Shown: positions 23,201-33,862 of the stretch, in pieces | Position numbering within the stretch: the stretch's first letter is position 1 | Layout: every line of letters begins with the position of its first letter | Assembly (NCBI RefSeq): GCF_032884065.1 | Contig: NC_088880.1 | Coordinates: forward strand, 25,916,715-25,980,714 | From: Artemia franciscana | Lineage: Eukaryota > Arthropoda > Branchiopoda > Anostraca > Artemiidae | DNA: 64,000 nucleotides | Direction: 5' to 3' | Program-made: the position numbers and the translations under genes | The notes under the pieces: model-generated | Database searches by the model: none | What the model was told of the DNA's origin: nothing | The model's input: only the letters and a program-made list of their open reading frames with translations

Positions 23201-24899
23201 TATCGTGAAAGGGTATTGAAATTCGTTTTAGGCAAGAATTAGGTAGCAGCTTAGGGTTGCTACCAAGGCCATATCCAGGATTTTTTTTTCGAGGGGTTAC
23301 AATAAGAAAATTTTGAAAGACGCATAAAAATACTTAAAATCAAAATTAACAGTTAAATGGCAAAAAGTAGGTAGCGAAAAGATAAACAGTCATAGAACAA
23401 TTAAATAGAACAAGTTCACTTGATGTTACAAATAGGAAGAGAATAAAATTTTGAGGAATGCAAAAATATTTCTCCCACTGGTGCGGCCGTGATTCTCTTT
23501 AATCCTTGAAATGAGTGTAACTAGATGGCATAAAAGTGTAGGAACTCAAGGAAGAAGAGAAGACAATGCCAGGGAAGACAAATCAAGGGAAGTTAATGTA
23601 AGCTTAATTTTAATAATGAATTACAGAGCCTAAATGCAAAATGGTACCCTTTAGAAACTAACCAGTTCAAACACAAGACTTTTATCCTTGACGACCTTCT
23701 ACGCAGTGACTAAAGGGCATATACTCATGTCTGATATCCGACATGATAACTGACCGTCAAATAAGGTTTATTGATAAATGTTTTCTGGTAAAGTTATTCA
23801 GTAATTGCGGTGTTGTTGTAATGCGTTGTCGTGGCCTTGATTTTGGATGGAATAGTGTTGACCCTAGATAATGTCAGAGGTTAATAAGGCTAACGTCACA
23901 AGTTAAGTATGTTTGTTCTTTACCATTTCTTTCACTATCACTTAATATTTCATAGTTGTTGGATGAAATTCAACACTTTGTGATTATTAATAGGAAGGAA
24001 ATTGATTCTTTGTTAAAGAAATAGTGTTTTATAGTCTTAAATTTGTCTTTTATTAGAAGAAATTAATTATAAGAAGCTTTGTAACCAGTGGCGGTATTGC
24101 CGCTTGGTGAAAGGAATGACAAACTTATAGGACGAAGTTTACGGAGTTTCTATTGTAAAAAGAGAGCAGTGTTTTGAACTTGTTGTAGCGGTTTCTGTGC
24201 AAGCAGAACTTTTCTAGCAAAGTTCAAAGTTTTTCGAGAACTTTTCCAAAAAAGAATTGTTACCATTTACAATTTGGATTAACAGCTCTATATATGAACT
24301 ACTTAGAATAAGCCCTTCCCCGTGTTGTCGCTAAGTTGAATTAATAGAAAATTTCTTGTGATCGCCGGTATATAGTAGTAAACCCGTCTATAGGAACTAC
24401 TCCGTATGGGGATAAGTGCTAAGCATGCATGTATCTATGATTTTGTCATTGATGAACGTATGATTTTGATATTAGTCGTTTATTCAAGCCATTAATATGG
24501 CTTGAAAATATTCAAGCCATATTAATGGGGGGGGGGGCAGAAAATATTCTGTTAGTTCCATTGATAATTCGTATATTTTGGGGGGAAGGGGGTTGGATTG
24601 AGAAATATCATCTGCCGACAGCCCTGCTTCTTCGAACCTACAACTTCGGACTGGCAATATAATAAATTCAAAACGCGACTACTTAAATTTGCTCTTAAAC
24701 TTGATATGTTTTGTTGTGGAACAATTAATGAAACTTAAAATATTCAACTGGAGTTATTGATCTTTTCAGATTGCTAAATAAGTTTGAAGAAAAAAATTTA
24801 TTTTACGTCTGGTATACAGTTCATGGAGATCTCTGAGATGTGTACATAAAATCTAAGCTGTAAAATTACATAGATATTCAAGATGTCAAATACTCTTCG
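20261..24899. other. AT-rich stretch, no gene seen
   Basis: There is no supported gene. Two local duplications are visible. AAAAAAGTGAGA-TTGAAGCTTTACCAAA-type sequence at about 21671-21740 recurs at about 21820-21890. About 21950-22060 recurs in diverged form at about 22345-22460. Near 23270 the motif AAGGCCATATCCAGGA resembles one end of the short element at 41983-42162. A 24-base palindrome (TTCAAGCCAT, TAAT, ATGGCTTGAA) sits at 24483-24506 and is followed by a half copy and 11 G. Confidence 0.5.
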
Positions 24900-25790
24900 T
24901 AGTAGGCTTTTTTGAAAAAAAAAGTTAAATGTTGATATAGAGTAAATTTACAAAATTGTGGGGCTATGCTCGAAAACAAATATGTTGGTATCAAGACTGA
25001 TCAGTTCTTAGTCCTATTCAGTTTTGATGCAGTAAAAACGAAATTTTTCCTTTTCTGAATCTATACTTTTCTAAAACAATATGTTGGTATCAAGGCTGTT
25101 CAGTTTTGGGTCGTATTCAATTTTTAATACAGTAAAAACGAAGTTTTTCCTTTCCTTTTCTGAATCTTTGCTTTTGAATTAGTGCCATTTATATGTAGTA
25201 AAGACAGAAGGTGTAACTGTTTGTCATTGTATTTGGGTCTATTGGTCTATTTGTCATATCGCCTTTGTCTATTGAATAAAAACAAAATTTTTATTTTATA
25301 TTTACGTCTTATTTTCGCTTTTCTGAAAAAAAGAGTTAAATGTTGATACAGAGTAAATTTACGAAATGGTGGGGGTATGCTCGAAAGCAATATGTTAGTA
25401 TCAAGACTGATCAGTTTTGAGTCCTATTCAGTTTTGATGCAGTAAAAACGAAGTTTTTCCTTTTCTGAGACAATATGTTTGTATCAAGACTGATCAGTTT
25501 TGAGTCCTATTCAGTTTTGATGCAGTAAAAACGAAGTTTTTCCTTTTCTGAGACAATATGTTTGTATCAAGACTGATTAGTTTTGAGTCCTATTCAGTTT
25601 TGATGCAGTAAAACAAACAAAGTTTTTCCTTTTCTGAAACAATATGTTGGTATCAAGGCTGTTCAGTTTTGGGTCGTTTTCAATATTTAACGCAGTAAAA
25701 ACAAAGTTTTTCCTTTCCTTTTCTGAATCTTTGTTTTTGAATTAATTTCACTTATATGAAGTAAAGACAGAAAGTATAACTGTTTGTCAT
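24900..25790. repeat. Nested tandem array, 83-base unit inside a 0.4-kb repeat
   Basis: The core unit starts ACAATATGTTGGTATCAAG and ends AAAACGAAGTTTTTCC. It occurs near 24980, 25077, 25390, 25467, 25550 and 25636. The spacing is 83-86 bases in the last group. The longer block 24908-25200 is repeated as 25318-25790, with the AAGTTAAATGTTGATA start and the ATTAGTGCC/ATTAATTTC end in both. Units abut without spacers. Confidence 0.75.
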
Positions 25791-27429
25791 TGTATTTTGA
25801 TCTTGTTGTTCATAGTAGCATAGTTATATCACGATTTTCAGCTTCTTAGTAATGTTAGATAGGCTTCTCGACTCAAAACAAAATGAAACACAATAAGCGA
25901 GAAAATTACCGTCAACAGGAAAAGGTTTTTTTTTTATCACATGTTCATTATATCAGACAAGTTAAATGAAGATTATCCGGGAAGCGATTGTCACCCTACT
26001 CGGCGATTTAGCCGGGCCCAAATATTGGTTTTGCAAATAAAATAACAAGCAACATTTTAATATTTAAAAACTAGTACCATTAGGTTAATAATGAAAAAAG
26101 TTTTAAAATCTAAGAGCAACTATTGCTTTCAGTTTGGCTAGTTGGATTGCCTGATAATCCCACTTCAGTTGAAAATTCTTGTTCAAAATCCAGTTCTTTT
26201 TTTTTCAAACAAAACATTTGTTTTGTTCAGAAAGTTCAAAAATATTTTTGTTGGAACTTAGACGGTTTTCCCAAGAGATGTTTATTTAATTTGGACATGA
26301 TCAAAGCTCTTGATTGACTCGAGACGATTGATAAGGACATTTCTAAAATTGGGATTAGCATAAAAGAAATTACATACACTTTCAGTTGGAAGTGTATTGC
26401 GGTTGGTGAAGAACCAACAGCAAAATCGTACAAAATTTATTGTCATGAGAACACGTCTTGAGAACATTTGTGACACCTAATGGGTTTGCCCCTGTCCTAG
26501 GAAACTAGTCCTCGTTTCTTCATTATTTTTTTTTTTCATTTTTTTTTTCTTCATGTTGAGTAAATTCACATCTAGATTCAGCTCGTCTCTGCTGATAGTT
26601 TGAGAAAACTTATTTCCGTTAGAAAACTTATATCTTACGCCTGTGTAAGTAAACATACACGGACGAACATTTCTATTAATTGATATCAAATATTTACCTT
26701 TTATCTATCCTATTATTTACCTTTATTATATTACCTATTACCTTATTATATTATCTATTACCTTATTATATTACCTATAAATATTTACCTTTTATCCATC
26801 ATATATTGATTTTTGATAGATTAATAAAAAACGTTAATACAAAAAATTGTTACGCATTCGTGACGGAAAGTGACTGCGTGGGACGTAATTAATTTTCTGG
26901 TGCGGAAGTGGTAGGATTTTGCGCTTTCTAAAATAAAGCACAGGCAAAAATCAAAAATTTGATTTAAAAAACCCGATTGTAATTTATCTTCTCAACTTTT
27001 CATCGGTTTGACCCGATCTTAAAAAGTTAAGCATGAACAATAAATCCTGAATTATGAAAAAAAGAAAACTCTCTGATACGAAAGTATTCCTAGCTTAGCA
27101 CTACAGTTTTTACTTTTTCAATACATCAATTAATAAAAAAAATACTTAATTCTTACAACAAATAAAAGATAATTCCCAATTCTCCATAACAAAAGTCCAG
27201 ATCTCGAAAAGAATATTTTCTATTAGTTCTTAATTTTCTCATCGATTTACGCTAAGATACACCCAAAAGATTATCACGGTTATACTATGACAAAAACATA
27301 AATTTAATTCATTTTTGGAAAAATTAATAAAAGTTTTTAAACAATCTAATGTTACACCTTAGGACATTTGTATATGTTACTGGCAATGTGTGAATATAAA
27401 ATTGAAGCTATCATTAAAGAAGAAATAAA
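25791..27429. other. Flank 3' of the DLGAP gene; short AT-rich repeats
   Basis: No gene is seen. 26690-26790 is a small array of TTATTATATTACCTATTACC-like units. This DNA is downstream of the DLGAP stop codon on the minus strand. No canonical AATAAA was found on that strand close to the stop, so the 3' end of the transcript is not placed. Confidence 0.45.
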
Positions 27430-27642
27430 TTATGCAAAAATTTCAATCCCTGCTTCCTTTTTCTTAGCAGCAGCACTAGCCCTCCGCATTTCAGCCAGCT
27501 TTTTTCTTGCCTCCTCACGAGATTTTGCTGCTTCCGCAGCTTTAGCAGATTTTGCAACAGCTACATTTTGAGTCTTCTCATTGGTTCGCTTTTTTGGGGG
27601 AGCTACAGCTCCTGAACTAATCGGAGCTATATGACAAGGTAC
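27430..27642 (-). CDS. DLGAP: DLGAP/HURP homologue, last coding exon
   Basis: The exon begins after an acceptor TATTATAG (AG at 27644-27643) and ends at a TAA (27432-27430), giving 70 codons in phase 0. The residues are a Pro/Lys stretch (VAPPKKRTNEK), an Ala/Lys-rich helix (SREEARKKLAEMRRASAAAK) and a short end (KKEAGIEIFA). DLGAP proteins have the same series: PPxPPKK, then QEARKRLLAAKRAAS, then an IEI tail. The vertebrate PDZ-binding end QTRL is absent, so binding to Shank through that end is not expected. The exon joins in frame to the exon at 33719-33862. Confidence 0.85.
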   Translation of the reverse strand, partial: VPCHIAPISSGAVAPPKKRTNEKTQNVAVAKSAKAAEAAKSREEARKKLAEMRRASAAAKKKEAGIEIFA

Positions 27643-28674
27643 CTATAATAAAGATCATATGAATAAAATAAAAAAGTTCCTATGAAGCATATCTTCTTAG
27701 TCAAGAAAATTAGGGGATATCTTCGAAATTATGTACAGAATACAACAATTTTTACTTTTTCCACATGATAGTACAGGCCAATAGGTTAAGGGTGGACACG
27801 GATAACACCAACACAGAGCTAACCCTGATATCCCCGTCTTAGCTGATTCAATGATCACAGATGCATGCGGTTCCGCACGCCATCTTCTTCATTTGCCTTG
27901 GGTACTTGACACACGTGTACAATATTTCTATCATTTTCAATTTCCTTTGTAATAAAGGAATTTCAGAACTTTGAGAAAAGCATTTTTGTTGGCCTCGGGG
28001 TAGGTAGCAATTTTAAGTGACAGTGCAGACAAATAGAGATAATGGAATGATTCTAAATAGCTGATAAGTTAATAATATAGTTGAAGTAATTACTGTTGTT
28101 TATTAGTGTTTTATTCTCAAACCTGTCAGGAGATGCAAAGGGTGTTAATCTTGCTCCACAAAAACTCTGACATGCTCCGACATGGGGAGTCGGATTTACC
28201 CCGTGTATACTGAGACAGAGGTATCACAGCCACATAATTTAACAAGAGTGACAACCACAGTGAATACTCATACTGATCAGATTACTATTTTACTGTTGGT
28301 TAGTCCGAAAAAGATTCGAACACACTAGATTTGAAGTGCTTCTCTGGGACTCTGCACACTGCCCTTCTCTTATAATCTCAGCATCCAGCACATCCATTGC
28401 TCGATGTCCTGGGATGGATCCTAGACATGAAAATGTCACATTTTCAAAAATTTGACAAAAAAAACATTCTAAGAGACTTTCTTCTATATACGTGATAAGA
28501 CTGACTGTTGGAATTACCCATTGGTAAGCAGAGAAACTGTGTTCCGCTGTGGCACATACAAACCATTAATGAAAGTTTTTGTTTTGCATGGTTTTCCCGT
28601 GAATAGAGGTATCTTCTATCATGTCTTTGGGTGATATAGTTTTTATCTCTGCATTCATAGAATATACAGAGATG

Positions 28675-30560
28675 TGTGGAAAACTTCCTGTGTACATAAA
28701 AAGGTCGAATCGAACGATTATACCGCTCAATTTACTACTTTCATCAAGGGATCCAGCAATTAATATGGCGCTATAAATGTTTGCAAACGAACAAATATAG
28801 GTTCAAAATGAGATAAGAAAAGTAGTACATTTTTGAATCAGAAGAATATAAGGGATTCTATTGATATGTTAATAGGATATTGTAAATGCTTATTCATGAC
28901 TACTTAAGCTCGTTAGTATTTTATAGAAAATCATGACCTAACTTACAATTTTAACCAAAATGCACTAAGTAAGAAGGTCAAGCTTACTACGAGACACGCA
29001 GTAGAAATTTTTGCCTAATTAATTTTAGTAAATAATTTTATTTACTTAGAATTGTAATTTAAATTCAAAATGCTTGATAAATAATGTTAGTTTCATTTCC
29101 AATGGCATACCATCTAAATACATCTGGTATATAAATTCAGTTTGATAAGGGGGTCCTCCACTTCTTCTAAAGAGGGTCCTCCTCTTCTGCTATGTCTGCA
29201 TTAAATCGTTTACATTCGCATAATAAGAGTTGCTGTTATTTTCTGAAAATTATTCTGTTTTGGATCAAATTCTTGGTATTCAAAGAATTATTTTTTTATT
29301 TCTTATGTGATTCATATATGCATTACCTGCTGTTCTTACAAAAAAGACACCAAGCCCCGTGATTTAGAAAATTCGTCACACATTGGTCGAGCATTGTACA
29401 TAGAAGCACAGCTAAAAATTATAGGGGAATCACAAAATTCTTCCTCCTCCAAAAAATTGTAATCAAAACTTGGATGTGAACCTAGTTTACCGAAGCTCGA
29501 CAAATCCGATATTATATGGCTTGCGTGTGTCATATTTTTCCAGACTAGGAGGTAAATTTGACATCCCCGACATGGGTTACTTTCATGCAGTAACTCATGG
29601 AAACAACAAAACTTACGAACTTTGTTGATTGTGAAGAATATTACTAGGATGACCAAGAGCGGTGGCAAATACTTTTTATTTTATGAGCAACTCCAAAACA
29701 ATTTTAGGACCACATTAAGATAAAAAACTCGATAAGGTGCCGGACTTACCCAAATTCACCCAACAGAGATCAAACTCAAGGATTTTTTAGTACCCGTTGC
29801 TGTAGTTGAGGTGCTCTTATGACTACAATCTTCAATTTTACCACAGTATTAAGAGCGTCAGGATAACCTTTGAGGGCATGCTTAATAGGTATTGTCTTTA
29901 GAATTTGAAATACAGGCCAGATGAACGATGTAGTAACGTATACACTTTATCATGTATACATTTACACCAACAATGAAATCTGATTCTTTAAATCGGTTAA
30001 CTGGAAATTTTCACAACCATATAAGTCTTAAAAATTAGCAAAATCCAATGCAAAAGATGCAGATTTAACACTTAATGGGTGCCAAGTTTAAAAAAAAGAA
30101 TGTGTATGAAAAATCAGCAGAAAATGAGCCAAAATATACCATGGTGGAGCTCTAGAAATAGTAACATTCCTGATTGCAAAGGACAAACATTGACATAAAT
30201 TGGTGAAAAACTGTGAATGAAAATTCTTCAAGGTTAAATACTTCAGATTATTAGTTAATTTACTTACCTCAGGAATATATTCTTAAACCACTAATTAGGC
30301 TAAATAATTCAATTGTATTCATCCCTTTAGTTGACTATTAACATATCAATAGAATCCCTTTTTATTCTTCTGATTCAAAAACATACTACTTTTCTTATTT
30401 GAGCCTATATTATTGAGCCTTAAGTCTGAGCCTATATTTGATCGTTTGCAAACCTTTCTAGCCTTTCATATTAATCGTTGGACCCCTTGATGAAGGTAGT
30501 GAATTGGGCAGTATAATCGTTCGGTTCGACCCTTTTGTTTGTAAACAGGAAATACTTCCA
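28675..30560. mobile_element. 1.9-kb element with about 200-base terminal inverted repeats
   Basis: About 28675-28880 is the diverged reverse complement of about 30345-30560. Shared landmarks in the arms are GGTCGAA.CGAACGATTATAC, CATCAAGGG.TCCA, TTTGCAAACGA, GAATCAGAAGAATA and GGGATTCTATTGATATGTTA. The interior holds a 110-codon frame on the minus strand (29668-29336; for example FSCASMYNARPMCDEFSKSR) of unknown family. A DNA transposon with long inverted ends or a foldback element are both possible. No target duplication was established. Confidence 0.6.
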
Positions 30561-30954
30561 CTTGTTTCTTTTCACGAACTTGTGTGGCAACAAAAAGAAA
30601 CTTCAAGCAACGAAAAAGATATTAATAGTTGCATCACAACAATAAGAAAAGTTGCAGAAAATCTCAGTTTTCACGAATGAATAGACCTAAGATAGGTTTA
30701 GGGGTAAAAACATTTCATTTTGATGTCCTTGCTACTTTCATAATCTCTCCATACGAGAACCAACATGAAAACAGTTGTTATGGAATTTTCATTTTCTCGA
30801 GTATGTCTTAAAACAAATAAATACATATATTTAAATTTTGTTACATAACAGGTATTGTTGGCAGGGAGATGCCATGTAAATGCGTAACCTGTCCATGGAT
30901 TTTCTGAAATTGGGTTCATAGTATGTTAGTGCGGTAAGAAATGATTCCATTCAA

Positions 30955-31052
30955 GAACTATATATAGTAGGTATAGTATATATAGAAACTATATAGTATA
31001 TTTAAGAACTATATATAGTATAGTATAGTATATATAGTATAGTATAATATGC
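30955..31052. repeat. TATAG/TATATAG microsatellite
   Basis: Irregular runs of TATATAG, TATAG and AACTATATAG fill the interval, which lies within a DLGAP intron. Confidence 0.8.
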
Positions 31053-31244
31053 AGGGAATGTGTTACACAACGGTGGGGCTAATGTATCCAAAAGGAGGAA
31101 TGCTGAAAGTAAAAATAATGTCATTAAATAGAGTTGAGCCTATATTAGCAAAAAAAAAAACTACAAAATAGTGAATACACCTCTTTCGCGGTTGACAACA
31201 ATGAACATGGGAAACTTGTAAAGGTAGAAACTGATACTAGTGTT

Positions 31245-32140
31245 TAAAGAAACCCCAACGCCATCTAGCGTTCGGCGGTTTCTTTTAGTGTTCAATATTT
31301 GTATTTTTGGGCAATTTAAAATGCAAATGAGGGCAAAGACAGCTATATTATACCCCCAATATATATACCATCTTAAAATCAACTAACCTGCTTAACTTAC
31401 CAAGGTTTCCCAAGCTCACCAAGACCTACTTTCTGAGGACCACATTTAGACTTTAAATAAATATTAAAAATAAAAGTATTCATTAATTAACAGTGACAGA
31501 AAATGCTTAGCTTTGATCTTGTGGTAATGCTGATTATTTGTATAAATTATGGATTTTTCTTTTCTTAAATTTGCAAATTTTCTAAAGAAAATACGAAAGT
31601 GCCAAAAAGATAATTAACGCTACCTAGCACTTGGCGACCTTTTTTTAATCTAAACTGTTCAATACTGGTCTTTTCATGTAACCTACTTTAAATGCAAGAG
31701 AGGATAAAGTAAGCCAAATTATATCAGCATTAGGCATACCATTTCAAAGTCAACTAATCAAATCAAGACACAGGGATATTCTCGATTGGCCCTAGGACTT
31801 TTTCTAAGGACTAGATGTTAACTTTAAATAATTCTTCAAAATAAAAATGCTTATTAATTATCACTTACGGAAATTGTTTAGCTTTCATCTTATTGGAGAT
31901 TTTTATCAATTATTAAAATTTTCTTGAAAATTTTCCACTTTTCTAATGAAAAGTCGAACGTACCAAAAAAAAATTATCAACGCTCTCTAGCATTTGGTGA
32001 CTTCTTTTTAACTTGAAACTACTCAATGCTTGTCTTTTCAGGCAGCCTACTTCAAAATGTAGAAGAGGATAAACCTCCTTTGGCCTACTTTCTGAGGACT
32101 AGATTTTGACTTATAAGTAGTTCTTGAAAAAGAAAACGAC
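31245..32140. repeat. Tandem repeat, period about 361, two and a half copies
   Basis: The landmark CTAGCGTTCGGCGG near 31264 recurs as CTAGCACTTGGCGACC near 31625 and CTAGCATTTGGTGAC near 31987. The text between (TTTAAATAATTCTTCAAAAT, ATGCTTAGCTTTGATCTT-like) also recurs. Copies are well diverged, so the array is old. Confidence 0.65.
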
Positions 32141-32149
32141 GAAAGCTGT

Positions 32150-32325
32150 ACCATGATTAGCCAGGATGTTGTTTGGGAGGGAAGTGCATTTTTTTTCCTT
32201 TACCAAGCACAAAAAAAATTGTTTACACGTATTTTTATTATTTTCTAAAAGTCGGACAATTTTTTTTTGGGAGGGAGGGGGTCAAACGGTATAAACATAC
32301 CCCATAACCCTGGATACAGCACTTA
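32150..32325. mobile_element. Short inverted-repeat element, family of 41983-42162
   Basis: The left end (TTAGCCAGGAT near 32157) and the reverse complement of the right end (GTATCCAGGGTTATGGGG near 32320) resemble the CATATCCAGGA ends of the element at 41983-42162. The interior is T- and G-rich. The ends are decayed, so the limits are approximate. Confidence 0.4.
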
Positions 32326-32479
32326 TTGGTACTGTTAAAACTTTAATCCCTATCTTCCCTTTTTAAATTGCCAAAGATCCAACTATTATAGATTATAATA
32401 CCTTATCACAGGCTTAATTATACTAAAGTGGGCGATTCTGAAGACGTATTTGTTCGCTGTTTACCAGAGAAATTGTCTG

Positions 32480-32875
32480 CGGATTATTTTGGATACCAGT
32501 TTGACTGGCCATATTTCAACCAGTAGACTCTGCAAAAATATGGTTCTATCCCACTTTCTAGGGCTATACAGAGAAAAAGGTTAAAATGGCTAGGAGACAC
32601 TATGCAGATAAAGAACAACAGATTGCCAAAGATTGCCCTTTTCAGCCTATCATCTAGGGCTATACAAAAGCGGATCATCTGCAAATGGGCCGGAAAGTGG
32701 TCGTAAAAAAAGAATTAAAGCAAATTGGAAATTCTTAGATGAGTGCAAAGACGGAAACCGTGAACAGGTTAGGATGGAACAGGAGCGTGGGCAGCTGTGT
32801 TGGCCTCAGGTGGCTTGGTGCCGTAATGAATCATTAGTAGTTGTAGTAGTAGCATAAGGTTAGTTATGCCTTATT
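32480..32875 (+). pseudogene. 3' end of a LINE (family of 46150-47560)
   Basis: Broken frames give IPLSRAIQRKRLKWLGDT-like text, NNRLPKIALFS, and a final NRLGWNRSVGSCVGLRWLGA-like stretch. This is the C-terminal end of a LINE reverse-transcriptase protein. The copy ends in a TAG-rich tail (GTAGTTGTAGTAGTAGC near 32840), which looks like a short-repeat LINE tail. It is truncated at its 5' side, as is usual for LINE copies, and sits in a DLGAP intron in the opposite orientation to the gene. Confidence 0.75.
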
Positions 32876-33718
32876 GTGTGTTATAAATTTTCTCTTAATG
32901 TAAATTTTCAATCTCTTAATACTTTTTCTCAAATTTCCCTCTTTTTTTCACTTAGTCCTTTTTCTCTGAATATCAAATTTCTGTATATGAAGTGGAAATA
33001 GATATGCGTGTAAATACCTGTATTTCTTTTCTTAACAGAACTCTAAAAGATTTTTTTACGGGAATCCTTTTTCCTATACACAGCAATAAACTATGGGACT
33101 GTTTCATAGAAACTGTATAGGAAAGCAATTTGAAGAAAGAAGAAAAGTTGACATATTTATAATCTGGCATTACGGTAGATTGTAGCACCGGTGTGCGGCA
33201 GATAAAATTGTGTTTATTAAGCGAAGGATTCTTTATAATAATCAGTTACAGGTCAAAGCACAGAAAATCGGAAACACATATCCTTAGGACTAAAAATTGA
33301 TCCTCTTGACAGACCCGTTTCAGATACCTGAGGACAAACTTGCAACACTGGCAAAAAAAATTAAGTAAACTCGACTTAAAAGAATTTCGAACAGGGACAT
33401 CAATGCTACATTAGCAGGATATGAACTCTGAAAGCGCTTTTTATATATTTGCAAAGGACTTTCCTAACACATGGCCTTCATGAGCACATATCTTGGCCCA
33501 AAGACTATAGTGACCTTGAAAGGTATAGGAATATGTCCGAGTTTAGCGTTAAAAACAACTCTAGGTAGCTCCAATTGGGCCTTGGGGACCACCTTACCTG
33601 AGCATCGATAGCCTTTAAAAAGGCCAAAATTGTCTTTTACCATCAATTAAAATAGGGATTAGTGAGCTATAAAGTATGTCGAATTTACAGGATGAACTAA
33701 GTTTCATATGAAACTTAC

Positions 33719-33862
33719 CGAATCAATGTTCCAATTCGCTTTTTTCAATTCTCGAATATCGTTAAAAAGACAATTCACATGATCTACCTGGATTGCAACC
33801 ATATCCCAAAATCCAGCCAAATCACAACCAGTTGTAGGAAAAGGATCGTTGGAAGGTGGCTT
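33719..33862 (-). CDS. DLGAP: DLGAP/HURP homologue, GKAP-domain exon (DLAGFWDM)
   Basis: This exon has 48 codons, phase 0 on both sides. The acceptor is TTTTATAG before 33862 and the donor is CGGTAAGT after 33719. It reads KPPSNDPFPTTGCDLAGFWD, then MVAIQVDHVNCLFNDIRELK, then KANWNIDS. The DLxGFWDM core followed by an amphipathic helix is the best-conserved part of the GKAP domain in DLGAP1-4 and in HURP (DLGAP5). The cysteine before DL and the DMV after it are closer to HURP. The exon is too short and lacks a start, so it would be missed by simple frame searches. Confidence 0.92.

Larger units (their letters stand above)
27643..33718 (-). other. DLGAP intron (6.1 kb) with several repeats
   Basis: The intron is bounded by CGGTAAGT (donor at 33718) and TATTATAG (acceptor at 27643). 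It holds an inverted-repeat element (28675-30560), TATAG microsatellite, a 361-base tandem repeat (31245-32140), a short element near 32150-32325 and a LINE 3' end (32480-32875). The remainder shows nothing recognisable. Confidence 0.75.

Noticed and set aside
24900-25790. Regular repeats that might suggest a CRISPR-like array
   Set aside because: Units of 83-86 bases abut without spacers, and the region is part of a eukaryotic genome.
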